In this document: piece by piece, positions 11,850 through 23,529 of the stretch | Numbering within the stretch: the first letter of the stretch is position 1 | Layout of the letters: the number at the start of each line of letters is the position of its first letter | Assembly: GCA_024803745.1 (NCBI GenBank) | Contig: JANJXV010000037.1 | Coordinates: 10,121,001-10,185,000, forward strand | Length of the DNA: 64,000 nt | Direction: 5' to 3' | From: Megascapheus bottae | Taxonomy: Eukaryota; Chordata; Mammalia; Rodentia; Geomyidae | Position numbers and translations under genes: made by a program | The notes under the pieces: model-generated | Told to the model about the DNA's origin: nothing | The model's database searches: none | What the model saw: only the letters and a program-made list of their open reading frames with translations

Positions 11850-14800
11850 CAAACCTGCAACCAGCCCCTCTTGGGACCATAACTGCCTTCCTACCTCCCC
11901 CTCCTTCTGAGATTTGGGGGAGGGGGGTACCCTACTCTTGGCTGAGCCCAACCTGGGTTGAAGGCCAGCTCTGCGGATGAACCAGGCCCTCCTGAACATT
12001 CAGACCCCAACCCACTCATTCCTCTCTGGAAGGACCCAGAATGGAAGAGAAAATCATGCAGGCTTTCGGAAATTCATGAGCTAAAAATGTCAGGAATTTC
12101 CTGGGATACGCAGTTCCTCACTGGATTCATTAAAACAGGTTCACTCGACTCTTACTCTTCCTCCCCGAGCCTCTTAAGTGTCAAAGACAGCACCCATACC
12201 CAAAAGGTAAAACACTAAATGATCGCTAGGTTTTGTTCCCGACAACTAGTTATCCACCATTAATTAACCAAAGAGTCTTTGGATAGTGACAGCTAAAGGG
12301 GAATATTTTCTGGTTATAGTAAAGAAGAGGCTCGGGAATATATATTATATATATTCATATTCTTCCTAGAACAATCCATTAACCAGGGCCTATTTTCCAA
12401 CTCCTAGATAGGTAGTGAATATTTCCTTACTGCAGTTACCTACAGCCGGCAGCTATGGCAAAGCTAAGGCCTATTTCCGGGGGACCCTGGCTATTCCTAT
12501 AACCTGCAGAGGTCAGGATACAGCCTTACTTCTGGCCTTTCCAACATTGAGTGCTGCCTTCATCCTAAGAGTGACTCCCATTAAACTTCTCTTCTTTCCC
12601 TCCCAAATGGAAAGAGCCCTACCTACCTCTCCATCTCTTAGCTCCAGAAACAAATACATGGTTGCCCCCCAAGGAGCACAGTCAAGAAGCTGGGAAGTCT
12701 AGAGGGATGTGCCTTATGGATGCCTGAGTTCTCAAAGCCCCTTAATAAATCATTTTACTTTTTGGACAAATGTGTCTGGTAGGCATTCGTAGCTTCCCTA
12801 TTTTCTTGGCAAACATCTTATTCTACTCAGCATTAGCTACTTTAGCTCCAGGCTGAATTACTACTAAGAGGAAAAAATACTGCAGAGAATCCTGGCTACC
12901 AAAGAGCAACCTGCAGGAAGATCCTGTGAAATAGCCTCAGAAACAGGTGCCTGTGCCCAGTAGTCTCTGAAATAGCTCTTTGAAGGGGAGGTGCACTATG
13001 AGAAAAAGAAACCCAAGCTCTGGGCCCCACAAAGAACTTCTCTTTAAATTGGGGGCAACTCCAGCACTGCATTGAGCACCTTGGGTGCTGTTTTCCAGGG
13101 CTCCCTTCCTCATCTCCAAATCTACTGGAACAGGACCCCAAACTTAAGGACCCAAACTTTTGGACCCCTGGGAGGATGGGGGAATGTACAAAGTAGCAGT
13201 GTCTCCTTCAGGCACATGCCACAATCAGAACCCTGGATAGACCCCAGCCATTCTAGAAATAAAAAGGCTGAGTAGCAGCACATCTGCATAGAGTAGAGTG
13301 GGTCCCGCTGGTAAACTGAAGCTAAGAGCCGATGAAGTCCAATCTAGAAAGGATTTTGCTCTTCCCCAAGGTTTTATCTGGCAATGAACCAAAACCCTGC
13401 CACATAATCAGCACAGTGTAGCAAAAAGGCCAAGGAGATTTTTGATGAGAGGGTTCCCCACCTCTGGTCCCTGGTCACTTTCCAGATGATGAAGGCAGCA
13501 GGGAGAGAAGCCTAGGGCTCCAAACTACCTGCCTTTCTGGTGGTCTGGCTTCAACAGTCTAAATTTCTTGCCCTCTGACAAACATTTATGTCCAGGGGCT
13601 TGGAAGCAGTTTTATAGTACCCTGAAGAGGTGGGGAGAGGACTTTCTATAATCAGGAATTGATTACATAGTTCCCCAGCGCAGAGGCAATTGAAGTTAAA
13701 TATCATTTGCACAGTTGATATGGAAATTTTAAGCAAAAATGGGCAAATGGCTAATACCTGGAACTCTTTAGGTAAATATTCTAGTTGTTACATAGGTACT
13801 TTCTGTCCGTATATTCCATCTTCTCTTTTATATAAGCATCTAAAAAATAAACAAGGCTAATCATCTCCTTTCCAGAACAATGCAAAAATAGTTAGCATGT
13901 TTTTTTGTTTGTTTGTTTGTTTTTTTTACTATGGAACAAGAGATGGTAATTCAGCATAAACCAGTTAGTGTGGAATTTTTCTCAGGTTCCTAAGAGGTGC
14001 TTTCCTTACGCTATAGAGTATAGTTTTAGAGTATACTCTGGGAGGAATGAATAGTAACTTGAAGAAAAGTCTTAACACTAAAAGTTTAGAATCTTAAATA
14101 GATTTCAAAGTTATAGTTGCATCCTAACACTGAAAATCCAGAAGAAAATGCGTATTTAAAAAGGATTTAGCTTTTTGTAAATCATCTAAACAGTATACTA
14201 ACCTTATCAGTGAAAAAGCTATAGGTAAGCTGTTTGTATTTGATACTTTAAGACAAATAGTTGCAAAACTAAATTTACAATTTCATTACAATGTAGGAAA
14301 GTAAAGGAGGAAACGAAATCTGCATGAATATATCCATGTTAATGAAAACGCACAAAAATGTTCTTTTGCTCAAAATGTACTTACTTATAAATGTGACAAT
14401 GATGTCTGGGTTTGCTGAGCTCTTTTATGAACGCTATGCACATATTTTGATGAGAGTAGAGTTCATTTATTTTCCATTCTATGTATTTAACAAATGCTTA
14501 CCCATTTAAAAAAATCACACAAAGAAACAGATATTAGGTAGAAGAAAAAAACATTCCTCAATTTTCATCAGCCTAAATTCTGGATGATTCAGAAACAATA
14601 TAATTCTACTTTGCTTTTTTTAAGTAAAAATCAATACACATTTATAAAACAAATCTGGAAAGAGCACATCTCAAAAACAATGTTGATTAATATTTGACAA
14701 ATGCAGAAATTTCCAAAATAAAAGAAAATGTTAGAACTTGTATCCCAAGAGCTACTTGGGTTAAAACAATCATCTTCAATACCTAAATCATTAAAACTAA

Positions 14801-15300
14801 CCAGGATGTTCTACAAATATTAAAAATGGAAGAATTAGCCATTTTCCCCTCTTTCATGGCTATCTCCAAGAAACTCAAGTAAATCTTAACGTTTAACACA
14901 ACATCAACAATAGCACCTCACAGTACCAGCATTTCATCAATCATTTTTTAAAAAAACATGTCTCTTTTTACAGCTCACCTATTCTTGAAAACTATGCTTC
15001 CTCAATGCTATATTAATGTTTAAGGATTAGAGATATGAATTAAACACGTAAAATCCGAAGAGAACAATTCATTCGATAGAATTTTGAATTTACCAAAGGT
15101 TTTGTTTAAACATTTAAGTAAATTTAGCACACATTCTAAAATCCACAAAAGATTCAGCGCTCCCAACATTTCATATACTCCCAAAGGTCCAAACAACCAA
15201 CTCAAATGTCAAAAACGCTCTACCAGGGAAATTTAAATGGTTTTACTAATATTGTACTCAAAGGAATGAAAACAGCAACTCCCTCCACACTCTAATCAAC
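11850..15300. other. Unique non-coding sequence between the two CpG islands
   Basis: There is no SINE, LINE or gene-like reading frame here. It holds a short (TTTG)n run near 13902-13928 and AT-rich blocks. If the distal leader exons are used it is intronic for Pura on the minus strand. Confidence 0.6.
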
Positions 15301-16058
15301 ACTCTAATTTTCAAAGCCACAATGCGCTTGGGCGGGGGCGGAGAGGGTCTTGAAGTAACCCACAAATTTCCTTACCCTTCTGACAGTTTACCAAAAGATG
15401 TTAAACCAAATCCAACCGTATCTAGCTGTCGTAAGACTCTGGGACCTCCCTTCCAAGGACACGGGACACTAGCACAGATACCGAGGGGGAAAAGCTGTCC
15501 AAAAGCTCCGGGCCCGACGGGAACGCGAAGGGCCCAGAACAGAACACAGCAAAATCATCCACTGTCCCGCCGAGACCAGGGAACTGAAGATGGCATTTGT
15601 TCAGGGCTTCATAGCTACGAACCAAAGTAAGTTACCTAGCCAGCGTGTCCGGGCCTCTAGCTACCAAAGTTCAGGTTTATGGCCAATAAATCTGTGGGGT
15701 GCCTTGCCCTACAAACACCACAGCCCACCTCTGGGCCCACCGTCCTTCAGTAGGGAGACTCGATAGCTTCACATCCGTTTTTTGGTTATTTTTATTTTCA
15801 TTTTTGCCCCCAGACAAAGGCCGAGGAGGCTGCAGAACTGACCTAGCCCGGTGGGGCAGTAAAACTGCCTTGTTCGCGCCACCCATCCTTGGGCCTGGCT
15901 TACATCTGCGATGTCAGCTCGGATTTTTATATTTTGCTTTTTTTTTTTTTTAAAGCAGCGCATCCTGGGCGGGGGGAGGGGGTGATGCGATTTGCGATCT
16001 GGGGTGGGGGGCGGGTGTTTCACCGGGGCGGCGGGGGGGGGGGAGGTACGGCGTGGTC

Positions 16059-16065
16059 TATAAAA
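16059..16065 (+). promoter_or_regulatory. TATA box on the plus strand (TATAAAA)
   Basis: A consensus TATAAAA directly downstream of a G-rich block and followed by a C/T-rich stretch where initiation about 30 bp away would fall. It points away from Pura. It overlaps the candidate intron described for the plus strand, so the two are alternatives. Confidence 0.4.
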
Positions 16066-16497
16066 CCTTCCTTCCTCTCCCCTCCTTTCAGGGCTGCCTT
16101 CTGAAGGGAGTGTCGGCCACGTCTAGCGCACAGTTCCAGGCCCCGCGGCGAAGGTGGTCGAGGGGGGAAATGGGGGATCAGGGATGGCCGGGAAAACCGC
16201 AACACCGGCTGCCTCCAGCGCCTGCGGAGGCAGCCCCTCGAGACGGCGGGGGGAGGTATTTTGTCCTTTTTAAGGGGTGGCAGGGGGTTCATCCCTACGT
16301 TACCGCCAGCGAGCAGCGCGGCAAAGGGGGGGGTGGTGGTGGAAGGCGTTGCTGCACCGCCTGGGTCCTCCAGAGGGAGGGTGCGGGGATGTCTGCAATG
16401 GTACCACGATTATTCTTGAGCTGAGAGGGCAGTTAGAGGGGACAGGACGAGTGGCACCACGAGCTGTGGCGGTGGCAGCGAGGAAGGTCGCGAGGGG

Positions 16498-16503
16498 CTT
16501 ACC
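16498..16503 (-). other. Pura: Candidate distal Pura leader donor
   Basis: Minus strand reads CGG|GTAAGC, donor G at 16502. Joining to the acceptor at 10920 would give a 5583-bp intron spanning the region between the islands. Confidence 0.4.
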
Positions 16504-16987
16504 CGGGCCGGGCGGGCGGGCGCTGTCCTGCCGCAGGTGAGGGAGGGCGCAGGCTGGAGGGAGGGAGGGCGCGCGCGAGGCTGGCGCGAGGCGGGGGGTG
16601 GGGGGGGCGGAGGACCGGGGGGGGGGGGGAGGAGGGCGCGCGCGCGCACACCTGTCCTGGACAGCGGCGCGAGCAGAGCTGCGCCTCACTTCGGCTCGGC
16701 TGGCTGAGCGGGGAGGGGGGCGGGCTGGCTGGCGGGGGCGGGGCGCCCAGGGGAGGAGGAGGAGGCGGCGGCTCGGACGGCTGGCTCGGCTCTCGCTCCT
16801 TCTCCCTCCCGCGGTCAAGCCCGGCTCACGCCCTGCTTCTCCTGCGCACTCACAGCCCCCTTCTGCTCTCCCTCCTCCTCCTCCTCCTCCTCCTTCCCCA
16901 GCGGGAACCGCTCGCCACCGCCGCAGACGGCAAGTCGTGGCAGCCAGACGTCGGCGCGTAACCCGGCGCTCCGTGCGTGACTCCCGG

Positions 16988-16996
16988 CGACGTCAG
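16988..16996. promoter_or_regulatory. CRE-like ACGTCA core
   Basis: CGACGTCAG contains the CREB/ATF half-site core ACGTCA in the distal CpG island. Motif match only. Confidence 0.35.
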
Positions 16997-17436
16997 CGCG
17001 CGCCCCGCGCTCCGCGCTCCCCACCCCCTCCGTGGCTCGCGCCCTCGGCTCTCGCGTCTCGGCGTTTCGGTTGTGGCCGCGGCGGCCGCCGAGCGCGCTC
17101 CCTCCCCTCCGCGTCGCGCGCAGGAGCGCGCCCTCTCTGCCGTTGGCGCGTCAACATCCCGTCGCCCGGGGGCCTGGGGCTCCACGGAGGAAGGGGGCTG
17201 CCGGGGGCTGCGTCGGCCGCACTTGTTTCACCGCTCCGAACGCCCAGGGAAGGTGCGGCCTCCCCTCGCTGGCCAGCGGGAGGCCCAGGCCAGGCGGGGA
17301 CAGTGCCCTGCGGGGCCTGCGCCAGCGCTGACTTAGGGCGTCTGCGTCGCGGCGGCTGCGGCCACCATCTCGTCATCCCCCCTCCCCCACTCCCCAGTCT
17401 ATCACGAGGCAGTGGGCCTGTGGAGTCCCGGATGGG

Positions 17437-17443
17437 TCTCACC
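17437..17443 (-). other. Pura: Candidate most distal Pura leader donor
   Basis: Minus strand reads CAAG|GTGAGA, donor G at 17442, one of the best donors in the window. It lies near the outer edge of the distal island. Splicing to 10920 would need a 6523-bp intron. Confidence 0.45.
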
Positions 17444-17579
17444 TTGGCCTTCAGAGACCCGCGGAGAGGGGCTTGGTAGGCAGAATTAGCGTGAAGAAGA
17501 AGGGCCCGACCGCGCTCGGCTCCAGCTCGGAGAATCCTTGACAGGAAGTGTGGGGTGGCCGCCCAGCCTCCCACGCTCT

Positions 17580-20170
17580 GTAGGTGAAGTTGGGCCCCTT
17601 TGAGGGAATGTGAGGAAGGACAGAACCCTGATAAATATTAGACGCAGAGAGGGGCCGAGTTAATGTGCATAAATTGCCATGCAAAAGCAAAATACAAAAT
17701 AATATGTCCTTAAAAAATTTTTTTTCTGAAAATCTGGATATCACTGACAAAATTTTGATGCTCAATAACTTATTTTCTCTGTGCTGTCACATTTCAATCC
17801 TGCAGCACATGAAGTAAGGTAGATCAACTAATAACCTTGCAAAGTAAATTAAAAAAAAACCTGCCTTCACCATCTGCTGTAATTAAATGGATCTCCAAGA
17901 AGTCAACCAGTTGTTTAGAAAAGACACTACCCCTAGCTTAAATGACTTTTATTTCAGAGTTACTTTACAAATACACGGCAAAAAAATCTTTACTTAGGCA
18001 ATAGTAGACTTTAAACTCACCCATTAATCTTCCAAGAGGTTTATACTGAGAAGCAACATAGGAATGGGGTATGATTGAGCCCATTTTTAAAGAAAATTTG
18101 AGTTACCAAAATGAATATTAGTGTGAAGAATTTCCAGGAACCTGTCACAGATGAGAGAAAGCCTGGATCTATAATTTACCCACTTAATCAGAACTCTCTC
18201 AATTGTCTCATCAAGTATCTTTTGATGCCTCTTCTAGATTATAGACAGTGATTAGTGGCTGCAAGAATCTCAGTGAGCTGTACACTGTTGCTTTTGAAAT
18301 TTTGTGCCATAGAGAAATGACAACTCAGTAATCAGTTGTGAAACAATTCAACTTCTATACTTAAAATGTTTATTAAGCCTGAGTTAGAGGCGAGAAAACG
18401 TTTGAGACTGACTTAAGTGTAATGGGTCATTTGAATTTCTTTTTTATTCACCTTATCTTTAGGTGGCAGCAGTACTATATAAATACCTTTAAAACTACAG
18501 TCTTCTGCAACTTGATATCCTAAAGAGTAATTGGTCTTAAATGCTACCAACTGTATTGTGAATATGAGAAGCTGGCGAAAATATAAAATGTGAGTTAAGA
18601 ATTAGAATATTTATGAGGTTCTAGGGGACCCAGCACAGAAATGCTACCCAGAAACGTCAATGAAATACACTGAGATACTGAAAGAAAATCTGGTCTCTTA
18701 CTGAAATATAAGCTCCCTCCAAACGACCCATAGGTTCTCAGTTCTTCATATTTATTAAGCATTTATGAGTTTATAAAGTTGCCAGTCTTCTAACTGCAAG
18801 TTTTAAATTTAGATGCAATTTTTTCCTCATTTAATAGCATTAAACTTATGAAGATCCCAAACCAGACTTACACTGTTGATCCTGCTGAAAAGAATTCTTG
18901 GCCTCTTTCCTATATTATTTATATACAAGTAGACTACAGGAGAAGTTGAACCAGATGTAAAACAGCACTTTATAGGTAATTTTATATCTTAATTTCTCCA
19001 CATTTTGAGGATAATAAATTGTGATATATGGTGGTTATTTAGATCAAGTATTTTGTGAGCAACATTTTGTCATAATTTTGTGTATTTAGAGTAGTTCTCC
19101 CTGTGCTCCTATCCAAGTAGCTCAATAAAATTGAATGTACATTTATTTCAAAATACACTTGATTTATTAAGTAAATAAGACTGCAAAGGAACATAAGTGT
19201 ATGGCAATCAGGAGCAGGAAGCCAAATTATCATTTCAAATTGTTGCTGAATAAAGGGTTAATAAAATTTTTTTGATGACAGCTTCCATCTTAAGTCAAAC
19301 TTAGAGAAAGAATCACAAGTGAATTGTTAGTTCTCAAACTCAGCAGCATTAGGTTAAGATTTTTAAGCTTTCTGGTGCCAGCAAGTCATGCAGCCCAAGG
19401 GGCCCTTGCTCCAAACTTCTGCCAAAACCATTTTGGCAGTAAAATGTTCTGTTGAACAAAGTTTGCACGTGTTTAGGGTGTGAAGTGGTTCCTCAGGCAT
19501 TTATTTGGTTTTATTCCAGTTTAGGGCCTTGAAGACAAAGGTCAGAAGCATGAGACTTTACAGAGTACATATGTGCCCAGAAACAGACTATACAAGCCAT
19601 CTTGAATTTTCACTTATACTAAAAACTACTTTTTCTTTGTATGGGAGAGCCTTTTACTTTACTTCTTAAATGCTTACATGATATTGAACCAACTCTCATA
19701 AGTAAGTAAAGGCCTTCTCTATAGAGGCTGTAGAACTGGAGAGCATCACTCCTCATCTTCCTACCTCCAACACCACATTCATAAACTACTTTGTTAAATG
19801 ACAGCTACTCTATACAAGCATTAAAGATAAAAAAATAATCCACAGTGTGTTTATTCAGGTGAAACACAGATAGTAATATACCACTTGACAGCAAAGGCAT
19901 CAATAAATTAAGTTTGATTATCATTGGTCAATTTTATTTTTGTAATTGTGGGCTTCTGATTTTTTTTTGGTATCAATTATCTGATAAATCATTTTGGTTC
20001 TTTTCTGTCACACTCCAGGTTGGTGGCACCTGGCCCAGAAATATATGCTAAATTGTCTTATTATAGGGGTTCCTTTATTGACTGGAAACATTTACAATCT
20101 TTGTTTCCATTTTTTTGTCAAGTAAATCATAAATCTAACAAAATATTTGCAGAACTGGGATACCATCAAA
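17580..20170. other. Unique AT-rich sequence, no gene or SINE
   Basis: This is the outer flank of the SINE-free zone. No reading frame here resembles a known protein, and there are no tandem repeats. SINEs begin just after it. Confidence 0.6.
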
Positions 20171-20174
20171 GTGC

Positions 20175-20285
20175 TACTGGGTTTTTTTAATTGTTTGTTT
20201 ATTTGAGATAAGATTTCTCTATATGGCCTTTGCTGGCTTTGAACTCAGTCCTCCTGTCTCAACCTCTTGAGTGGTAGGAGAGTTC
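20175..20285 (-). mobile_element. B1-like (7SL-derived) monomer fragment
   Basis: On the minus strand it keeps the diverged B1 body and A-rich tail (a T-rich start on the plus strand). It is the first SINE met going right from Pura. Confidence 0.6.
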
Positions 20286-20287
20286 TT

Positions 20288-20515
20288 TTTATTTTAGTTT
20301 TGTTTTTGCCAGTATTAAGGATTGAACACTATATCTCTTGATCTTACTTCACTTTTTCTGCTCAGAGCCTGTGTTTTACCACTTGTGCCAGGCCTCCAGA
20401 TTTGGCTTTTTGCTACTTAGAAATAAGACTCCGCAAGCTGGCTTGGAACCATGATTTTGAGATCTTAGATCTTTTCAATATCTATGATTATAGATGAGCC
20501 ACTGACACTTGGCTG
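20288..20515 (-). mobile_element. B1-Geo SINE, diverged
   Basis: The plus strand shows the family order in reverse: T-rich tail, Geo monomer (accacttg), then the 7SL/B1-like head ending in gagccactgacacttgg. Old copy with many substitutions. Confidence 0.65.
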
Positions 20516-20682
20516 GAGTATCCTTTTTTGTTGTTTTTGTTTCTTCTTCCAATAGTCATGGAAAGAAAAAAATGTTAGAAAGTTAACAGTAACAATTTTT
20601 GTAATACTCTTGTTTATTTTCATTATGTATTTTATTCTTGGTACTTTTACCAAGAGCATGAACTTATTTGCCAACCATTCTT

Positions 20683-20768
20683 TTCCTTCCTTCCTTCCTT
20701 CCTTCCTTCCTTCCTTCCTTCTTTCTTTCCCTTCCTCCCTCCCTTCTTCCTCCCTCCCTTCTCCCTTC

Positions 20769-20833
<65 letters not shown>

Positions 20834-20835
20834 CA
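20683..20835. repeat. Pyrimidine tract: (TTCC)n then (CT)n
   Basis: About 75 bp of TTCC/TCCC units followed by about 24 CT units. It is a polypurine-polypyrimidine tract able in principle to form triplex DNA. Confidence 0.95.
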
Positions 20836-20903
20836 GAAAAATACAAGCCAACAGTCAGGCAATGGTGGCTTATACTGAGATTATGGTTCAGAGCTAGCCT
20901 GGA

Positions 20904-21155
20904 ACCAGGCACCATGGCTCACAGCTGTAATCCTAGCTATTTAGGATGTTGAGATCTGAGAATCGCTGTTCAAAGCCAGCCCAGGCACTAAAAACCGAGA
21001 GACTCTTATCTCCAATTAACCACTAGAAGACTGGAAGTGTTGCTATGGCTCAAAGGATAGGGTGATAGCCTTGAGCTGAAGAGCTTAGGGGACAGTGCCC
21101 AGGCCCAGAGTTCAAGGCCCACAACCAATGACCAAACAAACAAAACAAAAAAAAG
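20904..21155 (+). mobile_element. B1-Geo SINE, near full length, nested
   Basis: It has a 7SL/B1-like head with the conserved gtaatcctagcta block, the linker tctccaattaaccac, the Geo monomer and an A-rich tail. A short flanking duplication agcctgg (20896-20902 and 21156-21162) supports insertion into the older B1-Geo. Confidence 0.85.
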
Positions 21156-21270
21156 AGCCTGGGCAGGAAAATTCATGGAACTCTTTTTCTCTAGCTAACT
21201 ACCAGAAAATCTGTAGTGGAGCTGTGGCTCTGTGGTAGAGTGTTAGTCTTGATTAAAATGCTCAAGGACA

Positions 21271-21481
21271 GGCCGGGAGTTTGGCCTAGTGGTAGAGTGC
21301 TTGCCTACCATGCACAAAGACCCGGGTTCGATTCCTCGGTACCCCACATACATAGCAAAAAGCTGGAAGTGGTGCTGAGGCTCAAGTGATAGAGTGCTGG
21401 CCTTGAGAAAGTCCAAGGACAGGCTCAGGCCCTTAGCTCAAGCCCAGGACTGGCAAAAAAAAAAAAAAAAAAAAAAGGAAA
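21271..21481 (+). mobile_element. IDL-Geo SINE, young subtype, nested
   Basis: The head is tRNA-like with an intact B-box GGTTCGATTCC, the Geo monomer follows, and the A tail is about 22 nt. A 17-bp target duplication, taaaatgctcaaggaca at 21254-21270 and one-mismatch copy at 21482-21498, lies within the older B1-Geo. Confidence 0.92.
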
Positions 21482-21539
21482 TAAAATGCTCAAGAACAGT
21501 ACCTAAGCCCTGAGTTCAAGCCCCAAGATTAGCACTTGT

Positions 21540-21578
<39 letters not shown>

Positions 21579-21599
21579 TACACACACACACACACACAA

Positions 21600-22105
21600 A
21601 TGAAAGGTAATTCAGATATCAGAACTAACGAATGAGCTCAGATGTAGAGAAACTAGCTGAAGATCTCTCAAAACTGGAGAGCATCACTGAAATTGTTTCA
21701 CATTCTGTGTGACTACAAATATAGTCAAGGGTGGGCAATGCCCAATCCAGGGGCCACATAGGGCCCTCAAAATCAAGTGATACTAAGACTGAACAGACAC
21801 ATTCTTCTTGTTGGCTGCCTGTGCTCATCTGCTCTCAAATGATGTCATAAATAGCCAAGTGGCCCTTGGCAGATAAAAGGTTCCCTAACCCTAGTAGAAA
21901 ATCAATCTGGTTCTACTTTATTATTTGTATTAAGGCTAGATACATACATTCAGCCAGATGCTACTGTCCTCTGAGGCTAATCCAGACCATTTTTCTAATC
22001 TGATGCTGTATTACTTTGCAGCTAGGTGAAGATCAGTGAATTTTTCCCCTGTGGTAAGTAAACTATACTAGAGAACAATCACAAAAATAACACAAGTAAA
22101 AAAAG
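21600..22105. other. Unique sequence, nothing recognised
   Basis: About 500 bp between SINEs with no repeat or gene signature that I can support. Confidence 0.5.
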
Positions 22106-22106
22106 T

Positions 22107-22337
22107 AGCTGGGTGCAAGTGACTCATACCTGTAATCCTAGCTACTCAGGGAGCTGAGATCTGAGGACTGTAGTTCAAAGCCAGCCTAGACAAGAAAGTC
22201 CATGAAGCATTTATCTCCAATTAAACACCAAAAATCCATAAGTGGAGCTGTGATTCAAATGGTAGAGTGATAGCCTTAAGCACACGAAGCTCAAGAATAG
22301 CACCCAGGCCCTGAGTTCAAGCTCCATGACTAACGCG

Positions 22338-22381
<44 letters not shown>
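22107..22381 (+). mobile_element. B1-Geo SINE with (CG)n(AC)n tail
   Basis: A full head and Geo monomer whose tail became CG repeats then about 18 AC units. It forms an inverted pair with the minus-strand copy starting at 22449. Confidence 0.85.
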
Positions 22382-22383
<2 letters not shown>

Positions 22384-22445
22384 AAAAAAGCAAACTAATA
22401 TTTTACATGTAATTTGTTTAAATCTTTTGAATATACTTTGAGTAC

Positions 22446-22448
<3 letters not shown>

Positions 22449-22494
<46 letters not shown>

Positions 22495-22750
22495 ATAGGC
22501 ATGTGTGCACACATTCGCATATGACTATGCTGGGGCTTGAACTCAAGGCCTTGTATAGTGGCTTTACTTTTTCTGCTCAAGGTTAGTAGCCTACCACTGG
22601 AACCATACCTCTACTTCCAGCATTTTTCTGCTTAACTGGAGATAATAATGTCTCAGATTTGATTACCTGGGCAAGCTTTGGCCAGGATCCTCAGATCTCA
22701 GCCTACTGAATGGCTAAGATTATAAGGATGAGCCAGCAGCACCTAGCTTG
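22449..22750 (-). mobile_element. B1-Geo SINE with (GT)22 tail
   Basis: On the plus strand it starts with (GT)n (22449-22493, the tail), then Geo and the B1-like head. Older and more diverged than its inverted neighbour. Confidence 0.75.
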
Positions 22751-22759
22751 AGTATACTT

Positions 22760-23400
22760 CTTGTCTTTTTACATATACAACAAGATTAATTACTAAACAT
22801 AAATGTAATGATTAATTTTTGCTTTCTAGATAGTAAATCAATACTTATAATATGAGGAGATGTTTTTAATTACTACTTTGGAATCCCATTAATAAGCATT
22901 ATTTAAACATAGTATAGCAGATATTTAGATGGTATGTGTATATTTCCTTCTGGAAAGTAAGTGTGATCTGCAATATCAGAATTAGTTCTTGGACCTCTTT
23001 GCTGTTTTTCAGTGCGCCTTATTCCCAAGTCATTTATTGGACAATATTTCTTGCATGTCTATTTTCCAGATATTATTCTCAATGTTCAAAGAAAATGAAG
23101 TTTGCTTTCATGGAGTTTCCTGTTCATGTAAGTAAGACATATACTAAGACAATAAATAATATATGAATGATAAGGGGTAAGAAGAAAAGAAAATAGAAAA
23201 GGTAAAAGAATTTCTGTGTGATTATATGTGTGTGTGCCATCTGACAGATTGATTAAGGCAGCTTCTCTTTAAAGGTAACATTTAGCTGAGATCTGAAACA
23301 GTCACAGACATATCAAAGGGGATGTTCCAGAAATTATGAACAGTTTATGTCAAATGAAATCACTGACTTGTAAGCCAGCTAGCTTCCCATATAACCACGT
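22760..23400. other. Unique sequence, nothing recognised
   Basis: AT-rich unique sequence between the inverted SINE pair and a LINE-end-like fragment. Confidence 0.5.
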
Positions 23401-23404
23401 ATAT

Positions 23405-23525
23405 ATATCTTTGTTAAATTTTTAAATTGTTATTATAAAAGTGATATACAGAGGAGCTACAGTTATATAAGTCAGTCAAAGAGCACATTTCTTTTTGGTC
23501 AGTGTCACCCCTTCCCTCTATACAT
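23405..23525 (-). mobile_element. LINE 3'-end-like fragment
   Basis: It resembles the 3' ends at 39639-40014 and 60815-60950: a T-rich start, acagttatat, then a C-rich block caccccttccc. On the minus strand this would be a LINE 3' terminus with an A-rich end. Confidence 0.4.
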
Positions 23526-23529
23526 ATGC

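Larger units (their letters stand above)
15627..16542 (+). other. Plus-strand splice-signal set in the distal CpG island
   Basis: On the strand opposite Pura there is a donor AAA|GTAAGT at 15627-15632, a pyrimidine tract ending in CAG at 16089-16091, and a donor CAG|GTGAGG at 16537. They would define a 465-bp intron and a 445-bp internal exon of a divergent, probably non-coding, transcript. Only the signals are visible. Confidence 0.3.
15310..17580. promoter_or_regulatory. Second, distal CpG island
   Basis: A separate GC- and CpG-rich block 4.6-6.8 kb upstream of the Pura ATG, with an abrupt AT-rich edge near 17.6 kb. It contains G runs (16031-16042, 16618-16629), CG-repeat (16636-16645), an ACGTCA CRE core and strong splice signals on both strands. 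It is most likely a distal Pura promoter, possibly bidirectional. Its long open frames, such as 16598-17479 on the plus strand, look like GC artefacts. Confidence 0.75.
20846..21599 (+). mobile_element. Old B1-Geo SINE, host of two later SINE insertions, (AC)n tail
   Basis: Its pieces lie at 20846-20902, 21156-21270 and 21482-21599. Removing the two inserts restores head, linker (aactcttttt), Geo monomer and an AC-rich tail (21541-21599). The head carries an internal deletion. See the finding on the three-layer nest. Confidence 0.75.

Noticed and set aside
16598..17479. 293-codon plus-strand frame in the distal CpG island
   Set aside because: Arg/Pro/Gly-rich translation typical of stop-poor GC sequence, with no domain and long overlapping frames on the other strand.
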